From NCBI GenBank assembly GCA_021203285.1, contig JAJQBM010000260.1:1-7508 (forward strand): 7,508 nt of DNA, in the 5' to 3' direction. The notes under the pieces are model-generated. The model worked only from the letters and a program-made list of their open reading frames with translations. It was not told the DNA's origin and did no database searches. Below, in pieces: positions 5,932 to 7,508 of the stretch. This DNA comes from Clostridiales bacterium (lineage in GTDB: Bacteria; Bacillota; Clostridia; Lachnospirales; Lachnospiraceae). Both the position numbers and the translations under genes were made by a program. Positions within the stretch are counted from its first letter, which is position 1, and each line of letters opens with the position of its first letter.

Positions 5932-7326
5932 TCATTTTCCGGTCCGGATTTCCGACAGGATCTGTTCATATACATCGGCATACGGGCGCTGTGCCTCTCT
6001 GGCAATCCGCGCCGCGCTCTCGTATTCGGGCGTATATATCGTCTGTCCTTTGTATTCGGTCACTTTCACATCGACTTTCCCAAGGGACGTCTCCACCGTC
6101 TGATTATGACGCGCGAGCACCGTGCGCTCCATGGTCTGCCGCCGGATGCCGATGGTTGTCGTCTCCGCGAACAGAATGTCCTCCATGATTTCTCTCCGGT
6201 TCGGCGTGCAGATCACGGTTACCATGTAGCCCGGACGGTTCTTTTTCATAAAAACCGGGGTATAGTGGACATCGCGGGCGCCCGCCTGAAACAGCCGCTC
6301 CATGGTATAACCCAGCGCTTCCCCTCTGCAGTCGTCGACATTGCACTCCAGCTTTACGATCGTGTCCGCATTCTCACTGTTTCCGTTACCTGCCTGTGAA
6401 CCGTCTGCCTCCGGGCAGGAATTCCCCGCCTTATCCGCTGTGATCAGCATCGCACGAAGGATGCTGGGGCGCTCATAGCTGCGTTTGCCGCCGCCCAGAC
6501 CGATCCGCTCTATATAATATGTTTCCGGGAGCCTGTCCTCCGTGCGGATTGCCGCCGCGATCGCCGCCCCTGTCGGCGTGACGAATTCTCCCTCCGTGCC
6601 TGTCTGGTGCAGTGGCAGGTGATGCGCCGACACAATGTTTAATGTGGCAGGCACCGGCACCGGAATCACACCGTGCTGGCAGCGGATGGACCCACACCCC
6701 TCGTAAAGCACCGGCACGATGACATCCTCCACACCCAGATCATCCAGGCAGACCGCCGCCGCCGCAATATCCACGATGGAGTCCACCGCACCCACCTCAT
6801 GGAAATGCACTTCCTCCCGCGGAACGCCGTGCGCCTTTGACTCCGCCTCCGCCAGAATATCAAAAATTCGAAGTGCCGTCGCCTTCGCGCGCGGCGTCAT
6901 GGCGGAGCGCTGCAGAATTTCGACGATCTCCGGCAGTCCCCGGTGAGAATGTGTGTGACCATGGTGGTGATCGTGTTCATGGCTGTGGTCATGTATATGC
7001 TCGTGTTCATGATCATGCGGATGCTCGTGGCCGTGCCCGTCTCCGTGCTCATGCGTATGAGTATGAAGATGGCTGTCACTCTGTCCATGCAGATATGCCA
7101 TGTCATGGTCATGATTTTCATGGGCATCGTCGAGCTTCACCGCAAAATCACAGACATCCAGCCCGCTCTTCTTTACCCGGCTGATCTCCACCGAATATCC
7201 TTCCAGTCCCAGACTGTCCAGTGCCTCCCTCAGCTTTGCCTCATCCGCCCCGAGATCCAGAAGGGCAGCAACCGTCATATCGCCGCTGATGCCCGCGTAA
7301 CACTCCAGATATAGTTTTTGTCTCAT
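5932..7326 (-). CDS. larC: Nickel insertion protein LarC (P2TMN nickel chelatase)
   Basis: A complete 464-residue LarC. The family inserts nickel into the pyridinium bis-thiocarboxylate mononucleotide in a CTP-dependent reaction, completing the nickel-pincer cofactor of lactate racemase and other LarA-type enzymes in the cytosol. Visible marks, numbered from ATG 7326: LYLECYAGISGDM (5-17), a His-rich segment at 69-128, HFHEVGAVDSIVDIAAA (174-190), GEFVTPTGAA (246-255), then a polar linker (about 300-321) and the C-terminal domain with ECNVDDCRGEALGYTMERL (327-345), FMKKNRPG (359-366) and TTTIGIRRQTMER (389-401). In Lactobacillus plantarum the two halves are joined by ribosomal frameshifting; here both are in one frame. 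An in-frame GTG at 7335 lies one base after GGAG and is unlikely; ATG 7326 has AAAGGAG ten bases upstream and fits the family N-terminus. No lar partners lie in the window; only the downstream side is seen. Confidence 0.93.
   Translation of the reverse strand: MRQKLYLECYAGISGDMTVAALLDLGADEAKLREALDSLGLEGYSVEISRVKKSGLDVCDFAVKLDDAHENHDHDMAYLHGQSDSHLHTHTHEHGDGHGHEHPHDHEHEHIHDHSHEHDHHHGHTHSHRGLPEIVEILQRSAMTPRAKATALRIFDILAEAESKAHGVPREEVHFHEVGAVDSIVDIAAAAVCLDDLGVEDVIVPVLYEGCGSIRCQHGVIPVPVPATLNIVSAHHLPLHQTGTEGEFVTPTGAAIAAAIRTEDRLPETYYIERIGLGGGKRSYERPSILRAMLITADKAGNSCPEADGSQAGNGNSENADTIVKLECNVDDCRGEALGYTMERLFQAGARDVHYTPVFMKKNRPGYMVTVICTPNRREIMEDILFAETTTIGIRRQTMERTVLARHNQTVETSLGKVDVKVTEYKGQTIYTPEYESAARIAREAQRPYADVYEQILSEIRTGK
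6943..7122 (-). repeat. His-rich low-complexity segment of larC
   Basis: The codons encode a segment with 26 histidines in 60 residues, mostly alternating His with Asp, Glu, Gly or Thr. At DNA level it is built of degenerate CAT/CAC-containing units; an 11-base direct repeat TCGTGTTCATG (plus strand) occurs at 6971-6981 and 7001-7011. Such runs in nickel proteins bind or store metal ions, and the repeat structure may let its length vary between strains. Confidence 0.7.
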
Positions 7327-7361
7327 CTCCTGCACACTCCTTTTCCTGTGAAAATGATTTG

Positions 7362-7390
7362 ATTTTATGCAAATTTCCCTGATATTCCCA
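7362..7390 (-). promoter_or_regulatory. Possible larC promoter
   Basis: On the minus strand TAAAAT (7367-7362) matches the -10 consensus at five of six bases and lies 17 bases after TGGGAA (7390-7385), a poor -35. Transcription from here would start near 7355 and leave a leader of about 29 bases. The weak -35 would fit an activator-dependent promoter, but this is inference. Confidence 0.3.
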
Positions 7391-7404
7391 CCAAAACAGC
7401 GTGA

Positions 7405-7420
7405 ATTACCAGACGGTAAT
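7405..7420. promoter_or_regulatory. Perfect 6-bp dyad, candidate operator upstream of larC
   Basis: ATTACC (7405-7410) and GGTAAT (7415-7420) are exact reverse complements around a four-base centre AGAC. It lies 15 bases upstream of the proposed larC -35, about 57 bases before the proposed start of transcription, where an activator could bind. No T run follows, so it is not a terminator. The regulator is unknown. Confidence 0.35.
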
Positions 7421-7488
7421 CAACAATATGACCAAAAATTTTTTTGAAAAAGTGAATTCATTGTGAACACTTATTTTTAATTTCTGTT

Positions 7489-7496
7489 ATTATAAT
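7489..7496. promoter_or_regulatory. Palindromic -10 element ATTATAAT
   Basis: The octamer reads the same on both strands and contains a perfect TATAAT on each: plus at 7491-7496 and minus at 7494-7489. On the plus strand no good -35 lies 16-18 bases upstream; on the minus strand the -35 would be outside the window. It probably belongs to a plus-strand gene beginning just beyond 7508, to larC, or to both. Confidence 0.4.
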
Positions 7497-7508
7497 ACAT
7501 GTAAACCC

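Noticed and set aside
5936..5948. CCGG-rich short palindrome at the convergent stops as a bidirectional terminator
   Set aside because: The stem is only about four base pairs and no T tract flanks it.
7433..7455. A/T tract as an intrinsic terminator
   Set aside because: The stem would consist only of A-T pairs, with no G/C stem; it is more like a bent A-tract.

Overview
The window looks like chromosomal DNA from a Gram-positive Clostridia member, most likely Lachnospiraceae. This is inferred from protein recognition only: a DUF5721-type protein, Firmicutes-style citrate synthase and MetY, a LarC with a long histidine run, strong Shine-Dalgarno sequences, and moderately high GC with G/C-rich third positions. 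I see no insertion sequence, phage gene, CRISPR array, tRNA or rRNA. Most of the region is intact metabolic and accessory genes; I did not find a clear new defence or mobile system.

Layout. Positions 1-5347 hold five genes on the minus strand, read from high to low coordinates: a transglutaminase-like lipoprotein (4100-5347), a PAPS-type sulfotransferase (2939-4042), citrate synthase (1530-2918), O-acetylhomoserine sulfhydrylase MetY (206-1495), and the start of a protein-kinase-like gene (184 down to 1, cut by the window edge). Gaps are 57, 20, 34 and 21 bases, with no terminator hairpin between them, so at least the last four could be one transcript. A 74-base divergent region (5348-5421) separates this run from a plus-strand DUF5721 gene (5422-5925). 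That gene converges on minus-strand larC (5932-7326), with only six bases between the stop codons. From 7327 to 7508 there is an AT-rich intergenic stretch with a small perfect dyad and a palindromic -10-like element; no gene is visible there.

How they may work together. Citrate synthase feeds 2-oxoglutarate/glutamate synthesis and MetY makes homocysteine from O-acetylhomoserine and sulfide, so both belong to amino-acid biosynthesis. The neighbouring sulfotransferase uses activated sulfate, and the kinase could be regulatory, but a functional tie among the four is only inference from spacing. LarC builds the nickel-pincer cofactor of LarA-type racemases/epimerases; no larA, larB or larE lies in the window.

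Points most worth a second look are the start of the lipoprotein gene, which may be a rare ATT or ATA codon; the sulfotransferase-citrate synthase-metY-kinase run; the unsplit LarC reading frame with 26 histidines in about 60 residues; and the symmetrical -10 elements in both intergenic regions.
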